From positions 1 to 60,395 of the forward strand of contig JAKAWJ010000008.1 of assembly GCA_021817005.1 (NCBI GenBank): a DNA stretch of 60,395 nucleotides, written 5' to 3'. This DNA is from an archaeon (GTDB lineage Archaea; Thermoproteota; Thermoprotei_A; Marsarchaeales; Marsarchaeaceae). Positions 16,670 through 25,280 of this stretch are shown piece by piece; position 1 is the first letter of the stretch, and each line of letters opens with the position of its first letter. Both the position numbers and the translations under genes were made by a program. Below the pieces are notes generated by a model. The model was not told the DNA's origin and made no database searches. It was given only the letters and a program-made list of their open reading frames with translations.

Positions 16670-17173
16670 TTGGCACTCTCTGATTTCGACTTGAAGCTTC
16701 TTGCCGAATTGCAGGCAAATGGGAGGATTAGTAAGAGGGATCTGGCCAAAACATTGGGAGTCTCTTCTGTTACAGTTTCTATTCACATGTCAAAACTGGA
16801 AAAGGAAGGCGTAATCCAGGGATATAGCGTATTGCTGGATCCGGAAAGTTTCGGATACACCATCGAGGCAGCTATTGAGGTCGCGGTAGAGGGCGGTCGG
16901 ATTGTCGAGGTGGAGAACCAACTCTCAAAGAGTCCTAATGTGTATGCCGTGTATGACGTTACGGGTGAGACTGACGTCTTATTGCTAGCAAGATTCAAAT
17001 CGAGGCACGAGCTCAGCCAGTTCGTAAAGACTATACTACGAAATAGGTACGTTGTTAGAACTAATACGAGGCTAGTGCTCACGGTGATAAAAAGGACGAA
17101 TAGCTTGCCTGTGCTGACCCGCCCTAGCTCGAAGTCTGAGCCTTCAGCAGTCCGCGAACGACACGGTTCGTGA
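16670..17173 (+). CDS. Lrp/AsnC-family transcriptional regulator (2)
   Basis: A 167-aa regulator of the same family as its divergent neighbour. DFDLKLLAELQANGRIS starts the DNA-binding domain and LGVSSVTVSIHMSKLEKEGVI is the recognition region. The RAM-domain motif is YDVTGETDVLLLARF (about 100-114). The C-terminal tail after residue 145 is Ser/Pro-rich and probably disordered. The start is TTG 16670, with a GCTTATTCG box about 35 nt upstream. The last 50 nt overlap the 3' end of gatB on the opposite strand, a compact convergent arrangement that may produce antisense overlap. Confidence 0.88.
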   Translation: MALSDFDLKLLAELQANGRISKRDLAKTLGVSSVTVSIHMSKLEKEGVIQGYSVLLDPESFGYTIEAAIEVAVEGGRIVEVENQLSKSPNVYAVYDVTGETDVLLLARFKSRHELSQFVKTILRNRYVVRTNTRLVLTVIKRTNSLPVLTRPSSKSEPSAVRERHGS

Positions 17174-18584
17174 TTTCGGGGTCCGCTCTACCGCTAATCT
17201 TCTTCATAATTTGGCCTACAAGAAAGTTGACCGCTTCGGGATTCTTTAGGGCGTCCTTTACCGCGTTCGGGTTCTCCTTAAAAACTGTCTGGGCTAGGGC
17301 TCTTATTGCGGCTTCATCTCCAAGCCTCGCAAGGCCCAGCCTTTCCACCACGCTCTTCGGCCCCTCCCCAGTCAGCGCCATTTCCATAACGACCTTCTTT
17401 CCGGTTTTTCCGCTGATCTCGCCCTTATCGATCATGGAAAGCATCTCCGCCAGTTCTTTTGGCCCAAAACGCAACTCTGAAATCTCCTGCTTTTTCTCGT
17501 TGAGCTGACGAAGCAACTCAGTCTGTATCCAGTTTGATACTATCCTGGGTTTTGGATAAAGTCTTACGGTCTCTTCGAAATAATCTGCAAGTGCTTTGTC
17601 CAAAACCAGCACTCCTGCATCATACGGGGTCAGCCCATACTCGCGACAGAACCTGCTTGCTCTGCTGTCCGGCAGCTCGGGCAAAGAACCCTGAATATCT
17701 TTTATGTAATCTTCAGTCAGCTCGACAGCTGGTATGTCCGGCTCGGGGAAATAGCGATAATCTTGCTCCTCCTCCTTGGCTCTTGATGATGATGTAGTGC
17801 CCTTCTCCTCGAGCCAGTGGCGAGTTTCTCTTTCTATGGGCTTTCCAAGAGCAATAAGCTGGCTCTGTCTTACTGCCTCATATTCCAAGGCTCTTTCGAC
17901 ATCCTTGTATGAGCTGATGTTTTTTATTTCGACGCGGTTGTTGCCATCCGTCGAAATATTTGCGTCTACTCGCATGGCACCTTCTAGGCTGGTGTTGCAG
18001 ACACCGAGGTGTTCGAGTATGCTTCGTAGTTTGGTTATGAGTAGCCTAGCTTCTCGTGGTGTGGAAAGGTCAGGTTGAGTTACGATTTCCAGTAGTCCTA
18101 CACCAGCTCTGTTATAGTCCACGAGTGTGTATTTCGAAGAGCCCAATCCGGAGGGGTGGAACAACCTGCCGGGGTCCTCTTCAATTTGAATTCTGGTTAA
18201 TTTGACACGCAAGGGCTTCTGGGCGTCTGTTGTCAGTTCCATTTCGCCTCCCTTGGATACGGGAGCGCCTCCAGCCTTGTCATACTGTGAAATTTGAAAA
18301 TTCTTGGGCATATCCGGATAAAAGTAGTTCTTCCGGACGAAATTGAATCGAGTAGACGGGTTTGCACGTAGGGCAAGGGAGACCATGATTGCCTGACGCA
18401 CCGCGCCCGAATTAAGAACAGGTAAGGATCCAGGCAACCCAAGGCAAACTGCACAAACATTCGAGTTCGGAGAGAGCGTGTAATAATCTGCTCTGCACCC
18501 GCAAAAGAGTTTAGATCGCAGTCGATTCAGTTGGACATGAATCTCCAGACCAATCTTCAAAGCATGTTTTGTAGTTCTCTCCAA
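17124..18584 (-). CDS. gatB: Asp/Glu-tRNA(Asn/Gln) amidotransferase subunit B
   Basis: GatB binds the misacylated tRNA and activates it by phosphorylation within the GatCAB complex. The 486-aa protein has the N-terminal GLEIHVQLN, the zinc-site cysteines in LFCGCRADYY and NVCAVCLGLPG, the kinase-like NYFYPDMPKNFQISQYD, and the C-terminal tail domain (NPEAVNFLVGQIMKK). It overlaps nnr by 28 nt upstream, and its 3' end overlaps the convergent Lrp gene. It lies in the dhs-gatC-gatA-nnr-gatB run. As an archaeon, this organism should also have GatDE for Gln-tRNA; GatCAB here probably serves Asn-tRNA mainly, which cannot be tested in the window. Confidence 0.95.
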   Translation of the reverse strand: MERTTKHALKIGLEIHVQLNRLRSKLFCGCRADYYTLSPNSNVCAVCLGLPGSLPVLNSGAVRQAIMVSLALRANPSTRFNFVRKNYFYPDMPKNFQISQYDKAGGAPVSKGGEMELTTDAQKPLRVKLTRIQIEEDPGRLFHPSGLGSSKYTLVDYNRAGVGLLEIVTQPDLSTPREARLLITKLRSILEHLGVCNTSLEGAMRVDANISTDGNNRVEIKNISSYKDVERALEYEAVRQSQLIALGKPIERETRHWLEEKGTTSSSRAKEEEQDYRYFPEPDIPAVELTEDYIKDIQGSLPELPDSRASRFCREYGLTPYDAGVLVLDKALADYFEETVRLYPKPRIVSNWIQTELLRQLNEKKQEISELRFGPKELAEMLSMIDKGEISGKTGKKVVMEMALTGEGPKSVVERLGLARLGDEAAIRALAQTVFKENPNAVKDALKNPEAVNFLVGQIMKKISGRADPEITNRVVRGLLKAQTSS

Positions 18585-20146
18585 TTCACATCCCCCAGAA
18601 CCTGTTCAGGCAGTTTCGTGGGACCAGCAGTTTTTGATACGTTGACTGAATCAGTCAATGCCTGCGGAAGAAAGTCTACAATGTCTCTGGCCATGAGGTG
18701 TTCTCCACACTTAATTCTTGCCAATGTTCCGGCCAGGCCAACCGCGTAAGCGGCAGTCAACGCCGCGTTGAAGGCGCTCACTCTTTTAGCTACGAATGTC
18801 GCTGTAACTCCTGTGAGCACGTCTCCCGTACCTGCGACTGCCATCGCCGGAATACCGGAGGAAGACAATCGTACGGCGGTGGGGCTGGCTATGATATCAC
18901 AGTAGCCTTTTAGGAGGACGCAGATGTCCAGGGCCTTCGCTACTGACATTGCGCTACGAATCCTCGCTCCTAACGCCACTGGGGTCTTTTGGCTTGTTAA
19001 ATATTCAAATTCGCTTGCATGTGGAGTCACGATTGAGTCTGACAATAGCCCCGTGCCAGCGCTTGGAAGTTCAGGGATTGCTTTTATGGCATCGGCATCT
19101 ATTACCGTGGGCACGGAATTTTTTTTGGCAGCTCGCAATAGAGAAGCAGTTTTCGTGGCAAGGGTCGGAGTCTGGGGGGCAGATCCAGTGTGAAAACCCA
19201 GTCCGGGACCGATCGCTAGCGCCCCCACCTTTTCAACGAGTTGCGAGGCAATGGTCACCCCCCGATCGTCAAGGTGAGTGTGAGGATACTCGAAACAGAT
19301 CAGTTCAGGTATGAAAGACCTCGCCGCTTGGACTGTCTTCGGGCTCGAAACAAGATACACTAGGTCCGCTCCCGCTCTGAAGGCTCCCATTGCGCAAAGT
19401 ATGGCGGCTCCTGTATACTCATCTGAACCAGCCACTATCAGCACCTTACCAGCGTCTCCCTTTTTGGAAACTCTCGTGCGGGGCGGAATATTTTGAACTA
19501 TATCCCCCGGCCCCGCGAATATCTCTGCCTCAGGGGGAATGCCAATTGATGCAATCTTGATGTCACACTGTAGCTTCAGTAGGCAGGGTTTTGGCCGGTG
19601 CATGGTGACGACCGCGTCAGCTTCAACCGACGGGCTCAAGCTTTCCTCTACATCGCAAATCAAACCCGAAGGAAGATCAATTGAGACTACTTTGGCACCG
19701 CTCTCGTTTACTAATTGGATAGCCTCTACAAACTCCTTCCTTGGCTTTCCACTGAAGCCTGTGCCGAGCATTGCATCGATAATAACATCAGCCGCAATTT
19801 GTTCGCCGGTCAGGGGCCTCGCGTCGATTGTCGTTAATGTCTTAAGCAATTCCCAGTTTCGTCTTGCTTCCTCGTGCGAATTCAGCTCAGGATTAGTAAC
19901 CCATCTGACTGAAACATTAACTCCCAAACTTGCCAGATGGCGTGCAGCTACATAGCCGTCCCCTGCCTTTCCACCACTGCCAGTTACGACCACGACTTTA
20001 TTGGGCTGGAGTTGATATACAAAGTCCGCTACAGCTTTTCCCGCTGCCTCCATGAGCTTGTTTGGTGTTACGCCATATACAGCTGAGTTTGTCTCGATTA
20101 TCGACATCCACCTGGATGTGGCGACCTTCAAAGGATATTTCCCCAT
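18557..20146 (-). CDS. nnr: Bifunctional NAD(P)H-hydrate epimerase / ADP-dependent dehydratase
   Basis: This repair enzyme restores hydrated NAD(P)H. The 529-aa fusion has an N-terminal epimerase (about 1-215: LMEAAGKAVADFV, VVVTGSGGKAGDGYVAARHL, DAMLGTGFSGKPR) and a C-terminal ribokinase-like dehydratase (GKVLIVAGSDEYTGAAIL, LAIGPGLGF, VIDADAIKAI, TPHASEFEYL and GTGDVLTGVTATFVA). Both catalytic halves look intact. The gene sits between gatA and gatB and overlaps both (19 nt and 28 nt), so a housekeeping metabolite-repair gene is translated from the amidotransferase mRNA. The ATG start at 20146 fits the family. Confidence 0.93.
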   Translation of the reverse strand: MGKYPLKVATSRWMSIIETNSAVYGVTPNKLMEAAGKAVADFVYQLQPNKVVVVTGSGGKAGDGYVAARHLASLGVNVSVRWVTNPELNSHEEARRNWELLKTLTTIDARPLTGEQIAADVIIDAMLGTGFSGKPRKEFVEAIQLVNESGAKVVSIDLPSGLICDVEESLSPSVEADAVVTMHRPKPCLLKLQCDIKIASIGIPPEAEIFAGPGDIVQNIPPRTRVSKKGDAGKVLIVAGSDEYTGAAILCAMGAFRAGADLVYLVSSPKTVQAARSFIPELICFEYPHTHLDDRGVTIASQLVEKVGALAIGPGLGFHTGSAPQTPTLATKTASLLRAAKKNSVPTVIDADAIKAIPELPSAGTGLLSDSIVTPHASEFEYLTSQKTPVALGARIRSAMSVAKALDICVLLKGYCDIIASPTAVRLSSSGIPAMAVAGTGDVLTGVTATFVAKRVSAFNAALTAAYAVGLAGTLARIKCGEHLMARDIVDFLPQALTDSVNVSKTAGPTKLPEQVLGDVNWRELQNML

Positions 20147-21615
20147 GGGTTGACAACCTTGGGTGCCGACACCCCTGCCTTTTCAAGTAATGAGGCTATG
20201 CTAAAAATTGTGTCTTCGCGACCGTATGGCGCGATGAGTTGCGTAGCGACCGGCAAAAGTCCACCCTCAGCATTGGCGAAGCCAGTTGGTACGCTGAGAG
20301 CCGGCACTCCGGTTAGGTTCATTGGCACGGTGTCTACATCGCTCAGATACATCTGAACTGGGTCGAGCGTCCTTTCGCCAAGTCTGAATGCAGGTGAAGG
20401 TGAGGTGGGTCCAATCAGCAAGTCATAATTTCTAAAGGCTGACTCGAACTCGCTCTTTATCAGCGTACGAAAACGTGCTGCCTTATCATAATACATTGAG
20501 AAGAATCCTGAGCTTAGCGCATGCGCTCCGAGGATGACTCGTCGCTTTACCTCTGAGCCAAATAGAGCCCTAACGCGAGAATACTCTTCGTTCCAGTTAC
20601 CTTCGGTTTTCACGCGGTTACCATATCTTACGCCGTCAAATCTTGCCAAATTGCTCGAAGCTTCGCTCATTGCAATCAAGTAATAAGCGGCAAGGCAGTT
20701 CTCGAGATGAGGGATGTTCACGTTTTCAATCTGGATTGAATATCTTTTGAGAGTCTGAACTGTTCTATCTAGTGCTTCTAAAACTGGCGGCTCTACACCT
20801 TCTCCCGACATTTCGATAACTTTCCCCGCTCTGAATGCGTTTACTTTCGTCCCTTCCTCTGTGGTTAGGTTCCAGTCGAATGTAAGGGTCGTCCCGTCGA
20901 GAGGATCGGCACCGGAAATCACTGAGTAGGTTAGTTTGAGGTCACCTATGCTTCGCGCAAAAATGCCGATCTGCTCGATACTATTTGAAAATGCTACGAG
21001 TCCAAATCGGCTTACCGCACCATAGCTTGGCTTCAGGCCGTATACGCCTACGAAGCTCGCCGGTAGCCTGACGGACCCGCCTGTGTCACTACCCAGCCCT
21101 ATCGCGGCCATACCTGCTGCCACAGCGACAGCGCTTCCTCCGCTCGAACCCCCCGGGACTCGACTCTGCATCCAAGGGTTGATGCTCGGACCGTACGCGC
21201 TGTTTTCGGTACTACTACCCATGGCGAACTCATCTGTATTTGTCATCCCTACTATTACGCAGCCTGCCTTACGGAGCCTCGCAATTACTGTGGCATCATA
21301 AGGCGGGACGTAGCCCCTCAATATTTTGCTGCCGCATGTAAGCGGAAGACCTTTTACCGATATAACATCTTTTACTGCTATAGGGACTCCGGCCATACGA
21401 TAAGTTGTACCTCTTTTGATTTCTCTATCAATTTCGGATGCCCTTGTCCGCGCTCCTTCGGTATCGACATATACAAACGCTCTTAGAGCATCATTATACC
21501 TGGATATTCTCTCTAGGAATGCTTCCAAGACTTCCCGGGCCTGTGTTTCTTGGGATGAGACCATCTTGGCGATTGTAGTTGCGTCAGTTCTTACAATTTC
21601 ACTTGAATGTCTCAA
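20128..21615 (-). CDS. gatA: Asp/Glu-tRNA(Asn/Gln) amidotransferase subunit A (amidase)
   Basis: GatA is the glutaminase of GatCAB, releasing ammonia for transamidation. The 495-aa protein carries the amidase-signature triad: the lysine in PIAVKDVISVKG, the cis-serine region GSSGGSAVAVAAG and the nucleophile in GSDTGGSVRLPASF. GSSTENSAYGPSINPW and the C-terminal PTSPSPAFRLG also match GatA rather than generic amidases. The start is TTG 21615, 3 nt beyond the gatC stop, and its end overlaps nnr, so translation is tightly coupled. Confidence 0.95.
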   Translation of the reverse strand: MRHSSEIVRTDATTIAKMVSSQETQAREVLEAFLERISRYNDALRAFVYVDTEGARTRASEIDREIKRGTTYRMAGVPIAVKDVISVKGLPLTCGSKILRGYVPPYDATVIARLRKAGCVIVGMTNTDEFAMGSSTENSAYGPSINPWMQSRVPGGSSGGSAVAVAAGMAAIGLGSDTGGSVRLPASFVGVYGLKPSYGAVSRFGLVAFSNSIEQIGIFARSIGDLKLTYSVISGADPLDGTTLTFDWNLTTEEGTKVNAFRAGKVIEMSGEGVEPPVLEALDRTVQTLKRYSIQIENVNIPHLENCLAAYYLIAMSEASSNLARFDGVRYGNRVKTEGNWNEEYSRVRALFGSEVKRRVILGAHALSSGFFSMYYDKAARFRTLIKSEFESAFRNYDLLIGPTSPSPAFRLGERTLDPVQMYLSDVDTVPMNLTGVPALSVPTGFANAEGGLLPVATQLIAPYGREDTIFSIASLLEKAGVSAPKVVNPWGNIL

Positions 21616-21618
21616 CAG

Positions 21619-21921
21619 TCATACCCTCGGAGCCTTAACGAAATCATCTTCCGAATTGAGGTTGGATTTTACAGCTGAGAGTGCGAGCGAGGGGGCGTTG
21701 GTATCTTCCCTGAACTTGCTCACGTTCGGGCTGAGACTATATGTGGGGTTCCAAGAGCCGAGGTCTAACTCAGTCAACTCCTTAACATAGGAAAGTATTT
21801 TGGATAGATCCCGGGAGATGGTCGTGATTTCCTCCGGACTTAGCTCGATTCTGAGCTCTTTGGCGAGCTTTGCGACAGTTTCCTTTTCTATTTCGACTTC
21901 GGGCTCGCCCAATGGTTTCAT
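21619..21921 (-). CDS. gatC: Asp/Glu-tRNA(Asn/Gln) amidotransferase subunit C
   Basis: GatC is the small clamp subunit that holds GatA and GatB together. The 100-aa protein shows the family order: KETVAKLAKELRIELSPEE, ISRDLSKILSYVKELTELD and the C-terminal FREDTNAPSL that inserts between the other subunits. The ATG start at 21921 is preceded by a GATTAAATC box about 28 nt upstream, inside the end of dhs, so the gat genes may have their own promoter. Downstream it abuts gatA. Confidence 0.9.
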   Translation of the reverse strand: MKPLGEPEVEIEKETVAKLAKELRIELSPEEITTISRDLSKILSYVKELTELDLGSWNPTYSLSPNVSKFREDTNAPSLALSAVKSNLNSEDDFVKAPRV

Positions 21922-21943
21922 TTCTCCGTTCGCAATACTTGAT

Positions 21944-22915
21944 TTAATCGTTACGCGCGGCGTTCAGTGCAGCCGCCGCTAGTAGAGGCAGGGTGACAGT
22001 CGCGTCGCCGAGCACCGTAACCTGTCTTGCTCTGGGCTTGAGCTTGTTCCAACTGATCGCTTCACGTGTCCTGGCCCCACTCAGGCTACCATCATATTCG
22101 CTCGCGGTAGTGAGATAAATGGCGTAGTCCAGCCCATCCTTGAACTGGTTCCACCAGATGGTGTGGTGCTTACTGATTCCGCCACCAATAACGAGTGCAC
22201 CTGTCTTCTTCGCTTCGAACACTATGTCCGAGAGCTCGGACATGTCCTTGAAAGGGTTTAGCACAAACTTATGCGATTGCGAGTGCATGAAGATGTGTGT
22301 CCCGACTGCGCCATCCATGAGTCCTGGCACGAATACCCGCGTACCGCTCCTGCGGGCCGCCCTAAGTATGCTGTTTCGGTCTCTAGGCAGCGAGTCTGCA
22401 AAGAGTTCTACGAGTTCCCTCCCTCCCCATACTTCCCTTGTCCCGCCAGAAGTTTCTAGACATTTCCGGACGAACTTCTCGGTGAGCATCCCATAGTCCT
22501 CCACGGGGATGAAGATGTTTCCTAATCTGCTGATTTTTACACGTCTAAGGTCTTCATCATTTGCGTCAAAGGAACCGAAGCAATATCTGGCTCCACAGGC
22601 GCGCGCAATGTCATGGTCAAGAGATCCGCATGTAGTTACGACCGCCCCGAAGTGGCCCGTCTCGATTAGCTGCGCAAGTATCCCTCTAAGGCCAGTGGCG
22701 ACTAGGTCCGCGGTGAACGAAAGGAAGTTGAAAGAGTCTTTGTCGGCGAACATTGCACTGAGTATATCGCGGGACTCCGCAAGGTACCTTGCGGTAAAGC
22801 CGCCCATTGTCGAGTAGAGTGCAAACAAATCGTTGACGGAAGGTTTTAGAGTGATTCTTCTGTCAATCACTCTCTGAGCAAGTAATTTCTCTCTGTTCAT
22901 ATCTGTATCCCGCAC
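21944..22915 (-). CDS. dhs: Deoxyhypusine synthase
   Basis: The enzyme transfers the butylamine group of spermidine to a lysine of translation factor aIF5A, using NAD. In the 323-aa protein the catalytic lysine lies in GGGISKHHT (Lys249), preceded by VPGLMDGAVGTHIF and followed by DYAIYLTTASEYDGSLSGARTREAISW, all family signatures. CGSLDHDIAR near residue 96 is the NAD-binding region. It is the first gene of a minus-strand run leading into gatC, with 22 nt between. Its spermidine substrate would ultimately derive from the arginine decarboxylase encoded at 24570. Length is normal for archaea. Confidence 0.93.
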   Translation of the reverse strand: MRDTDMNREKLLAQRVIDRRITLKPSVNDLFALYSTMGGFTARYLAESRDILSAMFADKDSFNFLSFTADLVATGLRGILAQLIETGHFGAVVTTCGSLDHDIARACGARYCFGSFDANDEDLRRVKISRLGNIFIPVEDYGMLTEKFVRKCLETSGGTREVWGGRELVELFADSLPRDRNSILRAARRSGTRVFVPGLMDGAVGTHIFMHSQSHKFVLNPFKDMSELSDIVFEAKKTGALVIGGGISKHHTIWWNQFKDGLDYAIYLTTASEYDGSLSGARTREAISWNKLKPRARQVTVLGDATVTLPLLAAAALNAARND

Positions 22916-23031
22916 GTTCTTCCTGACCCATGGAACTGGATTAAAGCCTTCGTATTGGGAAGAATCATGCGACAGCCATAGGAGTTCGAGAGCAGCTCGA
23001 AGCTGGAATCACACCATGTAAACAGTCTGAA

Positions 23032-23556
23032 CTAGACACCGTAAGGAGAATCTATTCGCTGGTCGTCGGGTCCGAAATCCTGTCCAGGGTCTGACGCTGA
23101 ATCTGGGAGTTTCAGGCTCTTTCTTGGTACCATTTGTTCCTTGAGGCTCTCATCCGCTAGGATTTCACAGTCGGCTCTCACGGCAAGCGCTATCGCATCA
23201 GATGGCCTTGAGTCAATGCGAAGCCTATGACCATCCCTCAGGCTGCGGAGGTGCAGCGTGGCGGTATAGACCTGCTTTATCATTCCGTCAATCGAAATAT
23301 ACTCCGGCTCAAATTCGGTTGCTTCCAGCATACTCATTATTAAGTCGTGGGTCATTGGTCTGTGGGGCTGCACGTGCTCAATACCCAACTGAATCATCAC
23401 AGCGATTGGCTCGTCTATGTAGATTGGCAGCACCAACTGCTTCGTCTCATCAACAAGGAAGACGACATCAGCAGTCTCCTGCCCGGTACCCACTTTGTAT
23501 ACCCCTAGCACTTCCATCTTTATTTTACCGTCTGCTCGTGGGACCAATCCGGCCAT
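23032..23556 (-). CDS. Bifunctional nuclease (BFN) domain protein
   Basis: A 174-aa protein of the DUF151/BFN family, described in plants and bacteria as a DNase/RNase and often a single-domain protein in archaea. Characteristic parts are LGVYKVGTGQE, VLPIYIDEPIAVMIQLGI, RPMTHDLIMSML and the terminal RIDSRPSDAIALAVR. The C-terminal 30 residues are polar and probably flexible. It is transcribed on its own, between dhs and the divergent uridine phosphorylase gene. The physiological role in archaea is not established. Confidence 0.85.
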   Translation of the reverse strand: MAGLVPRADGKIKMEVLGVYKVGTGQETADVVFLVDETKQLVLPIYIDEPIAVMIQLGIEHVQPHRPMTHDLIMSMLEATEFEPEYISIDGMIKQVYTATLHLRSLRDGHRLRIDSRPSDAIALAVRADCEILADESLKEQMVPRKSLKLPDSASDPGQDFGPDDQRIDSPYGV

Positions 23557-23722
23557 TGACAGGAATACACGTGCAACGACTATTTATCCTGTTCGCTGGT
23601 GAGGTGCATTGTGCGAAGTGCTGCAGAGCGTGCGAGTCAGCAGTTAATGGGAAGGTGAACTTTGCAGGGGGAAGCGAAAGTTCTTAAGGAGTCCGTACGG
23701 GATGTGTTTTGTGGGCTGACAG

Positions 23723-24484
23723 ATGTCTGAGAGCATGCAACCTCACCTTATGGTCACGCCTTCTGATGTTGCCTCATATGTGCTTGTACCAGGCGACCCC
23801 AAGCGAGTTGGTCTGATGGCCGAACACCTGACGAATCCTGTTAAGGTCGCTGAGAATCGTCAGTTTGTAACGATAACAGGTTCATACCACGGCATTAGGG
23901 TAACAATATCCAGTTCTGGAATAGGAGTCCCAGCAATGCTAATTCTTGTAGAAGAACTCTCCAGGGCTGGCGCGACCACCTTTATCAGAGTTGGAACAAC
24001 GGGTGGACTGCAGCAAGGGGTGAACATAGGAGACGTTGTGGTGGCTACAGGAGCAGTTAGAACTGACGGAGGAACGCTCGCATACGCTCCAGTAGGTTTT
24101 CCCGCCTTGGCTGAACACAACGTGGTGGGCGCACTAGTTTCTGCTTGCAAAAAGAAGAAGCAAAGGTTTCATGTTGGACCGGTGTGGACCAGCGAGGCCT
24201 ATTATGCCGAAGGGACAGAGGTGGCTAGGCTTTGGGAGAGACTTCGCGTGATAAGTGTTGAAATGGAGTGCTCTGGACTCTTTGTACTCTCATCAATCAA
24301 AGGGCTAGCATCGGGCGCAATTATGGTGGTGGACGGCAATCTTCTATACGGAAAGAAAAAAGGAGAACTAAAACAGGGAGAGCCGGCGTACGACAGCAGG
24401 GTAATTCATGGAATCCACGGAGCCACGGAATCCGCTCTCATGGCGATTGAAACTTTGGATTCCGCAGAGAGAAATACGCCATAA
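23723..24484 (+). CDS. udp: Uridine phosphorylase-like nucleoside phosphorylase
   Basis: A 253-aa member of the PNP/UDP family I. It splits a nucleoside with phosphate, giving a free base and ribose-1-phosphate. The signatures are VLVPGDPKRV (phosphate site), SSSGIGVPAM, RVGTTGGLQQ and the ribose-binding VEMECSGLFVLSS. IMVVDGNLLYG replaces the usual aspartate motif of purine phosphorylases, which supports uridine specificity. The ATG at 23723 follows GGGCTGACAG with no strong ribosome site. It stands alone between two minus-strand genes and pdaD, and serves pyrimidine salvage. Confidence 0.87.
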   Translation: MSESMQPHLMVTPSDVASYVLVPGDPKRVGLMAEHLTNPVKVAENRQFVTITGSYHGIRVTISSSGIGVPAMLILVEELSRAGATTFIRVGTTGGLQQGVNIGDVVVATGAVRTDGGTLAYAPVGFPALAEHNVVGALVSACKKKKQRFHVGPVWTSEAYYAEGTEVARLWERLRVISVEMECSGLFVLSSIKGLASGAIMVVDGNLLYGKKKGELKQGEPAYDSRVIHGIHGATESALMAIETLDSAERNTP

Positions 24485-24569
24485 TTACCTGTAATTGAAT
24501 ACATTACGGCAAAATCATAAGTTTTTTAAGTAGAGGGCCGGGTCAATTGTTGGAGGACTTAGACAATAG

Positions 24570-25124
24570 GTGGAAGTGACTAGACAGGTCACTGTACACG
24601 GAGGTTTCCTTCCTAGGGCCTTTTTCATGACCAAGGGAAGAGCGGCAAGTGAGATTTCACCACTCAACGCTTTCGACGAGGCTTTGTTGATGGCCGGAAT
24701 TACTCAGTGTAACATAGTGTCTGTGTCCAGCATATTGCCCCCTGATGCAAAAGAAGTGTCTCCGGTTGCAATAACGCCAGGAACAATCACCTTTGCAGTG
24801 CTTGCACGAATGGATGGGGGTCCAGGTGAAACGATAGGCTCCGGCGTAGGCTACGCGATGTGCAGCTCCCTTCTGGGGACTGATTATGGTATTGTGGCCG
24901 AAGCCCATGGCTACAAAGACGAAAAGGGTCTTAAAGTTGAATTAAAGTACAAGCTTGAACAGATGGCAAAAGTTCGCGGTCTCGAGATAAAATCCACCAA
25001 ATTCTCGGTGCAGTCGATGGAAGTTCCGAGAGGTAAGGATGGATGCGTGGTGACTTCACTTGTATACCTGCCTTGGGACCCGAGTGAATCTGCAGACAGA
25101 GAATATGAAGTAATATCACCCTGA
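24570..25124 (+). CDS. pdaD: Pyruvoyl-dependent arginine decarboxylase
   Basis: The enzyme decarboxylates arginine to agmatine, the first step of archaeal polyamine synthesis. The 184-aa proenzyme should cleave itself between Ser53 and Ser54 in NIVSVSSILPPDA; Ser54 becomes the pyruvoyl group. The downstream AEAHGY segment is also characteristic. The start is GTG 24570; a TTTTTTAAG box lies about 45 nt upstream and a GGAGG 22 nt upstream, so a short leader is likely. It is on the same strand as tyrS but separated by 156 nt with separate promoter-like boxes. It links functionally to deoxyhypusine synthase, which needs spermidine. Confidence 0.92.
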   Translation: MEVTRQVTVHGGFLPRAFFMTKGRAASEISPLNAFDEALLMAGITQCNIVSVSSILPPDAKEVSPVAITPGTITFAVLARMDGGPGETIGSGVGYAMCSSLLGTDYGIVAEAHGYKDEKGLKVELKYKLEQMAKVRGLEIKSTKFSVQSMEVPRGKDGCVVTSLVYLPWDPSESADREYEVISP

Positions 25125-25166
25125 TTTGAATACCGAGTTATAATTTTAAGTTTAGACGCAGGTTCA

Positions 25167-25196
25167 TTCTCGCCTTTATAGAGGCAGCGGTGAGAA
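25167..25196 (+). other. Inverted repeat between pdaD and tyrS
   Basis: TTCTCGCC (25167-25174) can pair with GGTGAGAA (25189-25196), an 8-bp stem with one G-T pair and a 14-nt loop. A strong TAATTTTAAG box lies just upstream (25141-25150). A separate GGCTTAATAG box at 25245-25254 better explains the tyrS start at 25281. The hairpin could end the pdaD transcript or sit in an unannotated short RNA. Nothing more specific can be said. Confidence 0.35.
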
Positions 25197-25280
25197 TAAG
25201 GGGCCACGCTCGCTCAGGTCAATTCTGGGATTACATCCATGAAGGCTTAATAGTCGAAGGAGAATCCCCGTTCCTGAGCC

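Noticed and set aside
15916-17173. The two Lrp genes considered as a recent tandem duplication
   Set aside because: They are divergent, differ clearly outside the helix-turn-helix and RAM motifs, and Lrp genes are numerous in archaea.
23202-23687. 161-codon plus-strand frame over the bifunctional nuclease gene
   Set aside because: Mostly antisense to the nuclease gene, with low-complexity composition and no promoter.
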